A stretch of 10,122 bases of DNA from Clostridiales bacterium (lineage in GTDB: Bacteria; Bacillota; Clostridia; Oscillospirales; Oscillospiraceae): NCBI GenBank assembly GCA_012516225.1, contig JAAYWX010000221.1:1-10122 (forward strand), written 5' to 3'. Numbering within the stretch: the stretch's first letter is position 1; every line of letters begins with the position of its first letter. The notes under the pieces were generated by a model that had not been told where the DNA came from, searched no databases, and was given only the letters and a program-made list of their open reading frames with translations. This document shows positions 1 through 7,010 of this stretch, piece by piece. The position numbers and the translations under genes were made by a program.

Positions 1-833
1 CCGGCATGATGATCACCGCAATAGAGGGTATTTTCCTTATGGGCGCATGGGGGGGCTTTGTAGGAACATATATGAGCGGCAGCATTGCTGTCGGCATTCT
101 GCTTGCCCTTTTATGCGGACTTGTTACGGCGGCAATATACGGCGTCATAACCGTCTATATGCGTCAGCAGCAAATTGTAACTGGTACTGCCATAAACATA
201 TTGGCAGCCGGATTCTGCGCATACTTTCAGCGTGTGCTTTTCGGGATTCCCACAACTCCGCTTAAAATCAGCGTTCTTCCCAAGATACCAATTCCGCTGC
301 TGTCCAAAATTCCCGTAATAGGCAGTATATTCTTTAGTCAGAATATTATGACGTATTTCGTATATATTCTTATACCGATTTCTTATTTCGTACTTTTCAA
401 AACATCTTTGGGCCTTACCCTGCGCTCGACCGGAGAAAACCCGGAGGCAGTTGACGTGGCAGGAATCAATGTAAACAAAATCCGTTTTCTTACGGTTCTT
501 GTAGCTGGAGCGGCAGGAGGACTTGCGGGTTCGTTCTATACCTTAGGCTATTTGGGAATGTTCACTACAGGAATTATCGGCGGGCGCGGCTGGATTGCTT
601 TCGCGATCTGCTTCTTAGGAAACTGGAATCCTAAGTGAGCGGTAATAGGCACTCTGGTATTCGGACTTGCCGACGCAATTTCGATATACATCCAATCGGT
701 AGGCGGCGGGACGGTCTTCCCCAACGAGCTGATTATTGCTCTGCCGTATATCCTTACGATTGTGCTTACAGTAAGCCGAAAGAGCTTCAACGTACCGGCA
801 AAGCTCGGCGTTCCCTATTGCAAAGAGGACTAA
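1..833 (+). pseudogene. ABC transporter permease (nucleoside/simple-sugar type), 5'-partial, interrupted by in-frame TGA
   Basis: This is an inner-membrane permease of the BPD_transp_2 superfamily, which with an ATPase and a BMP/PnrA-type lipoprotein imports nucleosides or simple sugars. The reading frame is open from the left edge, and the family's N-terminal signature (AIEGIFLMGAW, like NIGLEGMMLLGA) lies at its very start, so the true start is outside the window. Hydrophobic segments alternate with short loops, and the cytoplasmic-loop motif LRSTGENPEAVDVAGINV (about 421-474) is typical. The frame stops at TGA 636-638 right after GNWNPK. The same frame then continues for 64 codons with typical family C-terminal sequence (AVIGTLVFGLADAIS) and ends at TAA 831-833, 32 bases before a terminator. 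In relatives the stop position is usually Gly (NWNPxGAL), so GGA to TGA is the simplest change. The result is a nonsense allele, a sequencing error or a read-through site. The substrate is not determined. The family call is strong; pseudogene status is inferred. Confidence 0.8.
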
Positions 834-865
834 ACGCAAACTTTGCCTAATCCATGATGTATGTA

Positions 866-906
866 AAACACCCCGATTATTTAAGTTATACGATCGGGGT
901 GTTTAA
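866..906 (+). terminator. Intrinsic terminator after the permease
   Basis: A perfect 12-bp stem is formed by AAACACCCCGAT (866-877) and ATCGGGGTGTTT (893-904), with a 15-base loop. The right arm ends in a short T run followed by AACATTTG. It lies 32 bases after the TAA of the permease frame. Its position supports 833, not 638, as the original end of that gene. Confidence 0.8.
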
Positions 907-909
907 CAT

Positions 910-938
910 TTGTCAAAAAACCGACGATGTGATATGAT
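910..938 (+). promoter_or_regulatory. Sigma-A-type promoter of the M20 peptidase gene
   Basis: TTGTCA (910-915) and TATGAT (933-938) are separated by exactly 17 bases, and each differs from consensus at one position. The expected transcription start is near 945. The promoter sits just after the permease terminator, so the M20 gene is probably its own unit. Confidence 0.65.
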
Positions 939-967
939 AACCGCAAGAAATATTTGGAGGTGGTCGT

Positions 968-2113
968 GTGACGGATCCCGTAGAACTTACAAAAAGGCTT
1001 GTTAGAATAGAAAGCTGCAATCCCGGAAAAGGGGAAAAGGAAATAGGCGACTATATATTTTCGCGCCTGCAGACACGCGGTATTCCCGCAAAAAAGCAGC
1101 AGGTGTTCCCGGGGCGCTTCAATGTTATAGCGGAGATAAAAGGAAAAACAGAATTGCCTCCGCTTGTTATAATATGCCATATGGATACCGTTGTCGTAGG
1201 TGAAGGCTGGCCAAAGCCTCCTTTTGCCGCCGAAGAGGAAAACGGCATGATTTTTGGGCGAGGGGCCTGCGATATGAAATCGGGGCTTGCTTGCGCGCTT
1301 TCTGTGCTTGAGGATATGCGGGAAAAAAGAAAGAAACCCGACCGTACGATATGCTTTATAGCCACTGTCGATGAAGAAGCCGATATGAACGGCATACAGG
1401 CGGCTTTGCTTGGCGGGATAATACCGGCTGACAGCCTTCTTATGGATATGGAACCGACGGCTCTTTCCGCCGCAATATCACATAAGGGCCGGATCTGGTA
1501 TAACGTGGAATTCAAAGGCATTACTGCACATGCCTCTACTCCATGGAAGGGAGCGGATGCAATTGCCGCTGCAGCCGAGTTTATAAGCGAAATACGTTCT
1601 TGTATTTCCGAAATGCCGGAGCATCCGGAGATGGGACCCAATACGGTCACTTTTGGTTTGATCAAGGGTGGCTACCAGCCTTATGTTGTACCGGATTACT
1701 GTACGGTAACGATGGATGTCCGCACGGCGGAACCTTTTACCGAAAAAGACATTGAGGCTCTTATGGTTAAGTCAAAGGAGCGCATAGAAAAGAAAATATG
1801 CGGAATAGAGATATCATGGGAGCTTACAGGAAACCGTCCGTATATATGCGGAAACAGGGAATCGGAGCTTTGCAGGGCAATATGCGAGTCTTACCGGGAA
1901 GTCTGCGGACATGAAGCACATATCGGTGTTTTTCCCGGCTATACCGATACCGCAGTTGCGGCAGGGACGCTTGGAAGCCGAAACTGCATATCATTCGGGC
2001 CGGGTTCCCTTGATATGGCGCATAAGCCGGATGAATATGTGAATATTGAGGAAATAAAAACCTGCAAAAAGATTCTTGAAAATGCCGTAAGCAGACTTTG
2101 CTTTTTTAATTAG
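968..2113 (+). CDS. M20 family metallopeptidase/deacylase (ArgE/DapE/carboxypeptidase-like)
   Basis: This is a cytosolic di-zinc hydrolase of the M20 family, whose members remove N-acyl groups from amino acids or cleave dipeptides. The product has 381 residues, the usual length. The metal-site motifs are all present: HMD at 71-73 (ligand H71, D73), GRGACDMKSG with bridging D102, DEE with catalytic E136 and ligand E137, MEPT with E162, and the final ligand H352 in AHKPDEY. The lid/dimerisation domain (about 172-285) contains GITAHAS with H188, the residue that reaches the partner active site in dimeric relatives. The start is GTG at 968, seven bases after GGAGG (956-960); no ATG alternative has a ribosome site. 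It has its own promoter (910-938) and a terminator at 2220-2254. The exact substrate cannot be read from sequence: acetylornithine deacetylase, succinyl-diaminopimelate desuccinylase, peptidase T-like or YgeY-like activities are all possible. There are no arginine or lysine biosynthesis neighbours. Confidence 0.9.
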   Translation: MTDPVELTKRLVRIESCNPGKGEKEIGDYIFSRLQTRGIPAKKQQVFPGRFNVIAEIKGKTELPPLVIICHMDTVVVGEGWPKPPFAAEEENGMIFGRGACDMKSGLACALSVLEDMREKRKKPDRTICFIATVDEEADMNGIQAALLGGIIPADSLLMDMEPTALSAAISHKGRIWYNVEFKGITAHASTPWKGADAIAAAAEFISEIRSCISEMPEHPEMGPNTVTFGLIKGGYQPYVVPDYCTVTMDVRTAEPFTEKDIEALMVKSKERIEKKICGIEISWELTGNRPYICGNRESELCRAICESYREVCGHEAHIGVFPGYTDTAVAAGTLGSRNCISFGPGSLDMAHKPDEYVNIEEIKTCKKILENAVSRLCFFN

Positions 2114-2196
2114 CGGTCATGATAATAAGACAAGTCCGGTGCTTTCGGCCTACACTCGCTGATTTGCGGTTTATTCGACTTAAATATATTCGGAAA

Positions 2197-2257
2197 TGCA
2201 AAATACAAGATACTGTATGCGGAACTGGTTATGTACCGGTTCCGTTTTTATTTTGCA
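2197..2257 (+). terminator. Nested-hairpin terminator after the M20 gene
   Basis: The inner stem pairs CGGAACTGGT (2220-2229) with ACCGGTTCCG (2235-2244), ten pairs with one G-T wobble and a five-base loop, followed by TTTTTATTTT (2245-2254). An outer pair, TGCAAAATA (2197-2205) with TATTTTGCA (2249-2257), matches exactly and encloses it, so the T tract can itself pair with the upstream A-rich arm. It closes the M20 gene and insulates the next gene. The rest of the 2114-2316 gap shows no convincing gene. Confidence 0.75.
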
Positions 2258-2316
2258 ATAAAAAAATTTCTCGGCTGAATCCCGGGAGCAATACAATAAT
2301 TTAACGTTTCCACAGC

Positions 2317-2345
2317 TTTACAGATGTGCAAAACAAAGCTATAAT
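2317..2345 (+). promoter_or_regulatory. Near-consensus sigma-A promoter of the recombinase-like gene
   Basis: TTTACA (2317-2322) and a perfect TATAAT (2340-2345) are separated by 17 bases. Transcription should begin near 2352, giving a leader of about 45 bases to the preferred TTG start. The quality of the promoter suggests steady vegetative expression. No obvious operator palindrome overlaps it. Confidence 0.75.
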
Positions 2346-2397
2346 ACCAATATGTGCCTCTGGATAGTGCATATTATGGAAACGGAGGATGGCTGTA

Positions 2398-4074
2398 TTG
2401 CCGAAATTCAAAGAAGTTGCCGAGTGCTGGCTAAAAGAAAACCGCGCGGATAAAGTAGATTTGAACTTGATCTATTCAGCCTTTGGCGACACGGTTATAG
2501 ACGAAATAGACTCTGAGGCGGCTCAGGAATTTTTTAACAATTTATATGATAATATGAAAGTAAGAGGAAAAGTTTTTTCCTCTTATGAAAAGTTTTTTGA
2601 CGGAATTTTCCGCTTTGCTTTTGAACGCGGCTATATTTCGGTACTTCCGCATATAGAGAGAAGGTATATGCCTATACCGAATTTATTCAACAGACCAGAT
2701 GAAACTGCCATGGAACGTTTGCTATCGAATGAAGACCTTACTCCTGCAGGAACTGTTCTGCGTTTGGCTTGGCAGTGCGGACTTATGCGACACGAAATTG
2801 CCTGCCTTTTATGGGAACAGGTGGACTTTGAAAATAGGCAGATTGTACTGCCAGATAGAAAGGTTCCGTTGAGCGATGAAGCCACTGTCTACTTAAAACG
2901 TTTACATGAGCAAAATGGAAATAGTTTAGAGTATATTCTGCCGTCCAGACGTAAAACCGCACCAATGGCCGAACAGAGCATTTCAGCCCTTGCAAGACGG
3001 GCCTTAGATAGTTCAGGACAAAACAGTATACGTTTGAACGATTTGCGTATCGACTTCATTGTTCGGGCATTGCAAGAAAACAGTATAGAATATGTTTCTT
3101 ATATATCGGGAATAGATATTCCGGCACTTCAGCAACACTATCTGCCCTATGCGGATGTTTCAGAAAGTCCTGAAAGCGGTTGTAAAGTCCCCATTACGGA
3201 CATTGTATACTCGGATCTGAACAAATTTATCGAAAGAGAAAAAACAAGCATGGCCGGCCTTGCTGTCAGGTTTGTCTGGCAGATGGGCGTACCTGTTTCC
3301 AATCTTCCATCTCTTACATGGGATGCCATAGATTTTGAAAGATCGACCGCCACATTTGAAGACAGAACAGCAGATATCCCTGATAGTTTTCTTCAAATTT
3401 TAAAAGAAGTAAAGTCATCGCGCGAAGATAAAGCAAACCATAAAAGCATTATTCTTAACGAAAACAAGAAAAAACCTACGGACGCCGTATTTATTAAAAA
3501 AGCTGTCAGACAAGCTCTTGTCAACAGCGGGATACTGGGGATAACCCTTTCGGATCTGCAACGAGATTACTGGCGGCGCCGGTATAAAGAGATCAGAACC
3601 CGGATCAATTCCGGACTTTCTTTTGAAGCGGGCGGGGAACTGTACCCTGTACCTGAAAATCTTCCGGCGGAAATTTTACAGGAAGCGGAAGACGAGCTTA
3701 TTAACCATTTACGAGAAAAAGGCGGAACTGATCGCAAAACACTTATGGCAGAACTGCATTTAAGCGACAGAGAATTGTCATTGCTTTTGAAAGGATGCCG
3801 AAGCAAAGGGAAAATTGTGCGTGTCGGTTTTAGATATTTCCCCGCTGAAACTGCCATTTGCCGTGAAAATCAGAAAAATATGATTCTTGACTATGTTGGA
3901 AAGCACCAACCGGTTACAAGCTCTGAAATTGCGGATTTGCTGGGACTTGTGGAAAGAAGGCAGATTTATTGGATTATCAATCCTATGTTGAAAAAAGGAG
4001 AACTTGTCCGGATCGGACGCAACAAATACTGCATACAGGGATATGCTGCTGATATTTTAGGTTTGACGTCATAA
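2398..4074 (+). CDS. Tandem degenerate tyrosine-recombinase-like protein with two C-terminal winged helices
   Basis: This is probably a DNA-binding protein; its function is unknown. Residues are numbered from TTG 2398, which lies nine bases after GGAGG (2384-2388). ATG 2389 in the same frame directly abuts that site and is less likely. The domains, in order, are: an alpha-helical SAM-like core-binding region (about 2-85); a first integrase-like domain (about 98-250); a second, diverged copy (about 265-400); and two winged-helix units (about 429-481 and 491-546). In the first copy the catalytic Arg of GLRxSE is Met (GLMRHE, M130), the HxxR motif is NDLR (N214, R217), the GH is GI, and a tyrosine (Y248) remains. 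In the second copy the first Arg aligns to Pro, HxxR to SDLQ, and no tyrosine is seen. The blocks at 121-147 and 290-316 align without gaps (9 of 27 identical, including both W, the DFE and the G), which shows an internal duplication. Recombinase activity is unlikely. A repurposed regulator or structural DNA-binding protein is inferred. It stands alone, with its own promoter and terminator and no mobile-element neighbours. Confidence 0.75.
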   Translation: MPKFKEVAECWLKENRADKVDLNLIYSAFGDTVIDEIDSEAAQEFFNNLYDNMKVRGKVFSSYEKFFDGIFRFAFERGYISVLPHIERRYMPIPNLFNRPDETAMERLLSNEDLTPAGTVLRLAWQCGLMRHEIACLLWEQVDFENRQIVLPDRKVPLSDEATVYLKRLHEQNGNSLEYILPSRRKTAPMAEQSISALARRALDSSGQNSIRLNDLRIDFIVRALQENSIEYVSYISGIDIPALQQHYLPYADVSESPESGCKVPITDIVYSDLNKFIEREKTSMAGLAVRFVWQMGVPVSNLPSLTWDAIDFERSTATFEDRTADIPDSFLQILKEVKSSREDKANHKSIILNENKKKPTDAVFIKKAVRQALVNSGILGITLSDLQRDYWRRRYKEIRTRINSGLSFEAGGELYPVPENLPAEILQEAEDELINHLREKGGTDRKTLMAELHLSDRELSLLLKGCRSKGKIVRVGFRYFPAETAICRENQKNMILDYVGKHQPVTSSEIADLLGLVERRQIYWIINPMLKKGELVRIGRNKYCIQGYAADILGLTS

Positions 4075-4103
4075 CAGAAGGCTTTCAATAGCTTAAACGA
4101 TTT

Positions 4104-4142
4104 TAGGGGCTAAGGGTTTAAAACCTTCAGCCCCTATTTTTT
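4104..4142 (+). terminator. Intrinsic terminator after the recombinase-like gene
   Basis: TAGGGGCT (4104-4111) pairs with AGCCCCTA (4129-4136), with further AAGG/CCTT pairing offset by one base, followed by TTTTTT (4137-4142). It lies 29 bases after the TAA at 4072-4074. On the minus strand the downstream side reads AAAATCG and has no T run, so it serves the plus-strand gene and only weakly, if at all, the convergent oxidoreductase gene. Confidence 0.85.
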
Positions 4143-4151
4143 ACCTTTTCG

Positions 4152-6821
4152 TTATTTAACGATCCCCTCGCTGGCAGAGCGAATAGCTATATTGCGCCTG
4201 CGTTCCTCGGCGTATTTTTCAAAAGCTTCCTCTCTTTCAAAGAAGTTTATACTGGAAACATTGAACTTCTTAGTAATATGGATTGCGTCAAACTTACAGC
4301 GTGTAGTGCAAATACCACAGCCGAGGCAACGGTTCTGGTCTACAATGCTTGCTCCGCAGCCGAGGCAGCGAGCAGTTTCCTTTTTAAGTTGCTCTTCTGA
4401 AAATGTCACGCGGTCATCACTGAAAGTTTTTGTTTTGCTTATATCATGACCGACACGCTGGCGGGGAGTGTTATCGAACCCTGCGATTATGGCCTCCTTA
4501 TCAAGATTGTCCTTATCAAGAGACTTAAATATCCTGCGGTTACGTCCAATAGTAAGGCTTTGTCCTTCCCATACATAACGGTGTATGGAAATAGCGCCTT
4601 CCTTGCCTGCGGCGATAGCGTCAATAGCAAACTTAGGACCTGTATAGACATCTCCGCCCACAAAAACATCAGGCTGTGCAGTCTGATATGTAAGGCTGTC
4701 GGCTTTGGCGGTACTGCCTCGGCCAAGTTCGATTTTACTGCCTTCGAGCAGCCCTCCCCACTCAATACTCTGTCCAATAGACAATAGAACATAGTCAGCC
4801 GGAATTGTAATTGTTGTGTTCTCGTCATACTTGGGTGCAAACCTACCATCCTCAAAAACTGAAACGCACTTTTTAAATTCCACGCCCACTACTCTGCCGT
4901 TTTCGAGAATAATACGTTTAGGCCCCCAGCCATTGTTTATAGCAATTCCTTCGCTATTTGCCTCTTCGACCTCTTCCGGCAAAGCAGGCATTTCCTTTGT
5001 ACTCTCAAGGCAGTACATTGATGTAGTGGCGGCACCTTCACGGACGGCTGTACGCGCAACATCAATTGCAACATTGCCACCACCGATTACTACTACGTTT
5101 CCTGAAAGTTTGCTCCCTCTGCCGAGATTTACATCTCGCAGGAAATCAATGCCAGTAATGACACCTTTTCCGTTTTCGCCTTCAACGCCCAGCTTTCTTC
5201 CTCCCTGTGCACCGATCGCAATATAGAACGCCTCAAATCCCTGCTTTCTCAGATCATCAAGCGTGATGTCCTTTCCTACTTCAACACCACATCTGAACTG
5301 AACGCCCATCTGTCGAAGGACTTCAATCTCAGCTTCAACAACATTTTTTTCAAGCCGGAATGAGGGAATTCCGAACATCATCATACCGCCGGGTTTAGGC
5401 TGCTTTTCAAAAACAGTAACCTTGTAGCCGTCTGCCGCAAGAAAATATGCGCAGGATAATCCTGCCGGTCCGGAGCCAATAATTGCGATTGGTTTCCCAT
5501 AATCATGGAGCTTTTTCGGTATAAAACGTGTTTCTGCATAAAGTTCTTTATCGGCGATAAATTTTTTAATTTCATCAATAGCAATCGGCGCATCAAATTC
5601 ACCGCGAGTACATTCGCTTTCACAAGCGTGGGGACAAATCCGGCCGCAAATTGCGGGGAAAGGATTTTCTTTTTTAATAAGTTCAAGAGCTTCAAGGTAT
5701 TTGCCTTGTGCGGCAAGGCGGATATATCCCTGAACAGCGATATGTGCCGGGCAACTGGTCTTGCATGGAGAAGTACCGGTTTCAACAACGTTCTTGCGAT
5801 TGTCGCGGTAGTCAGGATTCCATCTTTCCGGTCCCCATTCATGGTCATCCGGCAGATCTGAAGGCTTGTGTACAATTGGGGTTTTGGAACAAATCTTTTG
5901 TCCAAGCCTAACAGCGTTGTTGGGGCAGACTTCAACGCACTGTCCGCAAGCCGTACAGTTTTCCGCATTGATTTCAGCTACATAATTGCTGCGTGACATA
6001 TTGGGAGTATTAAAATACTGTGTAACGCCAAGAGCAAGGCAGGTTCCTGGCATACAGTTGCATATGCCGGAGGTGGAGCCGTCCTGAAGAGTCATTATCT
6101 GATGTACTGCTCCTATTTCTTCACAATGCTGAAGCATTGCATAGGCTTCTTCTTTTGTAACCTTTTTACCTCGCCCGTTTGAATTAAACATATCGGCAGC
6201 AATCCCCAGATACAGGCACATACCTGCTTCCAGATCCCCCGCGCCTTCATTCATAAAGCGGCGTACGCGTCGGCATTGGCAAGGCAAAACGCTTAAATGC
6301 CCATCGTTAGCTTCTATATAGGTACTAAGCTTTTCCATGTCTACTTGCTGAGTCTGGGCGGGAATTGCTTTTTCTACCGGAATAACCCGCATAATTCCTG
6401 CCCCCATAGGAACCCTGTAGCTGTAGTCTTTCATGGAATCCGTTGCGTGCCGGCTGAATTCATAGGGAATTTCCGGATGTTCCTTGCAGAATTTTTCGTT
6501 ACAGAGCAAAAATTCAAGAATTCCGGGTGCATAAACCAAAAGCATATAGATTTCCATTCCGAACTTTTCAACTTTTGCCAAAACGCCGATGTCGCCAAGT
6601 TCACGCATAACCGCAAGGACTTTATCCTCCGGTATTCCCGTCGTTTCCGCCACGATTTCAGCTGTGGTAGGCTGCATAAGTTCCATGCCCATCATAACAG
6701 CGATCTGGTCATCGGTAAGCCATTTTTCAAACACCTTGTACTCTGCGCAGTTCTCGTCAATCTTGTAATGACCGTTGCTGATTTTTTCGCACAGTTTGAT
6801 TAAGTTTTCTCTTACTGCCAC
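4152..6821 (-). CDS. Multi-[4Fe-4S] FAD/NAD(P)H oxidoreductase, GltD-like, with N-terminal wHTH and Cys-rich extension
   Basis: This is a predicted cytosolic flavoprotein that moves electrons between NAD(P)H and iron-sulfur carriers or a partner enzyme. The product has 889 residues, much longer than the roughly 470-residue glutamate synthase small subunit. In order: a winged-helix-like segment (about 33-90, TAEIVAETTGIPEDKVLAVM); a cysteine cluster (C181, C183, C202, C254, C256, C261); a ferredoxin motif C289-x2-C292-x2-C295-x3-C299-P; a DPD/GltD-type Fe-S domain (C353, C357, C392, C396, C400, C404); an FAD Rossmann motif GSGPAG (449-454) ending at E472; an NAD(P) motif GGGNVA (580-585) followed by R590, which favours NADPH; the second FAD motif GGD (722-724); and a C-terminal cluster with C819, C822, C832, C835, C838 and C842. 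The start is GTG at 6819-6821, seven bases from AGGAGG (6829-6834). It is divergent from a LysR gene that probably controls it. It is not a simple GltD, since no large subunit is nearby. The electron partner is unknown. Confidence 0.88.
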   Translation of the reverse strand: MAVRENLIKLCEKISNGHYKIDENCAEYKVFEKWLTDDQIAVMMGMELMQPTTAEIVAETTGIPEDKVLAVMRELGDIGVLAKVEKFGMEIYMLLVYAPGILEFLLCNEKFCKEHPEIPYEFSRHATDSMKDYSYRVPMGAGIMRVIPVEKAIPAQTQQVDMEKLSTYIEANDGHLSVLPCQCRRVRRFMNEGAGDLEAGMCLYLGIAADMFNSNGRGKKVTKEEAYAMLQHCEEIGAVHQIMTLQDGSTSGICNCMPGTCLALGVTQYFNTPNMSRSNYVAEINAENCTACGQCVEVCPNNAVRLGQKICSKTPIVHKPSDLPDDHEWGPERWNPDYRDNRKNVVETGTSPCKTSCPAHIAVQGYIRLAAQGKYLEALELIKKENPFPAICGRICPHACESECTRGEFDAPIAIDEIKKFIADKELYAETRFIPKKLHDYGKPIAIIGSGPAGLSCAYFLAADGYKVTVFEKQPKPGGMMMFGIPSFRLEKNVVEAEIEVLRQMGVQFRCGVEVGKDITLDDLRKQGFEAFYIAIGAQGGRKLGVEGENGKGVITGIDFLRDVNLGRGSKLSGNVVVIGGGNVAIDVARTAVREGAATTSMYCLESTKEMPALPEEVEEANSEGIAINNGWGPKRIILENGRVVGVEFKKCVSVFEDGRFAPKYDENTTITIPADYVLLSIGQSIEWGGLLEGSKIELGRGSTAKADSLTYQTAQPDVFVGGDVYTGPKFAIDAIAAGKEGAISIHRYVWEGQSLTIGRNRRIFKSLDKDNLDKEAIIAGFDNTPRQRVGHDISKTKTFSDDRVTFSEEQLKKETARCLGCGASIVDQNRCLGCGICTTRCKFDAIHITKKFNVSSINFFEREEAFEKYAEERRRNIAIRSASEGIVK

Positions 6822-6915
6822 TTCTCTTCCTCCTTTTCCGCATTTGATCCGCTACATTTCTGTTAAATTTGGGTTTCTAATATAGTCTTCTTTTGGCGAT
6901 ATTGCCCTGCCTCGC

Positions 6916-6944
6916 AGTATAAAGTATGTTAAAATAAATGAAAA
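6916..6944 (-). promoter_or_regulatory. Candidate promoter of the oxidoreductase gene
   Basis: Read on the minus strand, TTTTCA (6944-6939) and TATACT (6921-6916) are separated by 17 bases. The -10 matches five of six consensus positions and the -35 only four, as expected for an activator-dependent promoter. Transcription would start near 6909, giving a leader of about 88 bases. The -35 lies 22 bases from the 6966-6984 palindrome, within reach of a bound LysR protein. Confidence 0.5.
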
Positions 6945-6957
6945 GCAAAATAATCTC

Positions 6958-6987
6958 TTGCTTATTTACAACAAAAAGTTGTAATAT
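6958..6987 (+). promoter_or_regulatory. Candidate promoter of the LysR gene
   Basis: TTGCTT (6958-6963) and TAATAT (6982-6987) are separated by 18 bases. Transcription would begin near 6994, leaving a leader of only about 17 bases before ATG 7011. The spacer is almost filled by a palindrome (6966-6984), which fits negative autoregulation. Confidence 0.5.
6966..6984. promoter_or_regulatory. 19-bp palindrome, candidate LysR operator
   Basis: TTACAAC (6966-6972) and GTTGTAA (6978-6984) are exact inverted repeats around AAAAA. The palindrome covers the spacer and first bases of the -10 of the lysR promoter and lies upstream of the divergent oxidoreductase promoter. LysR proteins usually bind such dyads and repress their own gene while activating the divergent one. 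It does not centre on a strict T-N11-A box, so the assignment rests on position and symmetry. Confidence 0.5.
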
Positions 6988-7010
6988 ACAAACATAAGGC
7001 GGTGACTGAT

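Noticed and set aside
633..641. TGA at 636-638 as a selenocysteine codon or a reassigned glycine codon
   Set aside because: The family has Gly, not Cys, at this position and no redox role is known there. Other genes in the window use TGA as a normal stop, so genome-wide reassignment is not supported.
635..850. Alternative plus-strand frame over the permease 3' end
   Set aside because: It is in a different frame from the permease, and the true frame continues with recognisable permease sequence after the TGA.
1051..1665. Long minus-strand frame of 204 codons opposite the M20 gene
   Set aside because: It lies wholly opposite a well-supported M20 gene with all metal ligands, is low in recognisable motifs and lacks a ribosome site.
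2119..2304. Open frame of 61 codons after the M20 gene
   Set aside because: It spans the nested terminator hairpin and T tract, has no ribosome site and does not resemble any protein.
2389..4074. Recombinase-like gene as an active integrase of a mobile element
   Set aside because: Key catalytic residues are missing in both copies, no flanking direct repeats, tRNA gene or excisionase were seen, and neighbours are chromosomal housekeeping-type genes.
5381..5968. Second minus-strand frame of 195 codons within the oxidoreductase gene
   Set aside because: It is out of frame with the FAD and ferredoxin motifs and is a shadow of that gene.
968..6821. A YgeY/YgfK-type purine or selenium-linked cluster joining the M20 hydrolase and the FAD/Fe-S oxidoreductase
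   Set aside because: The two genes are on opposite strands, separated by an unrelated gene and terminators. Other members such as ssnA, xanthine-dehydrogenase-like or diaminopropionate lyase genes are absent, and the M20 protein has no diagnostic feature.
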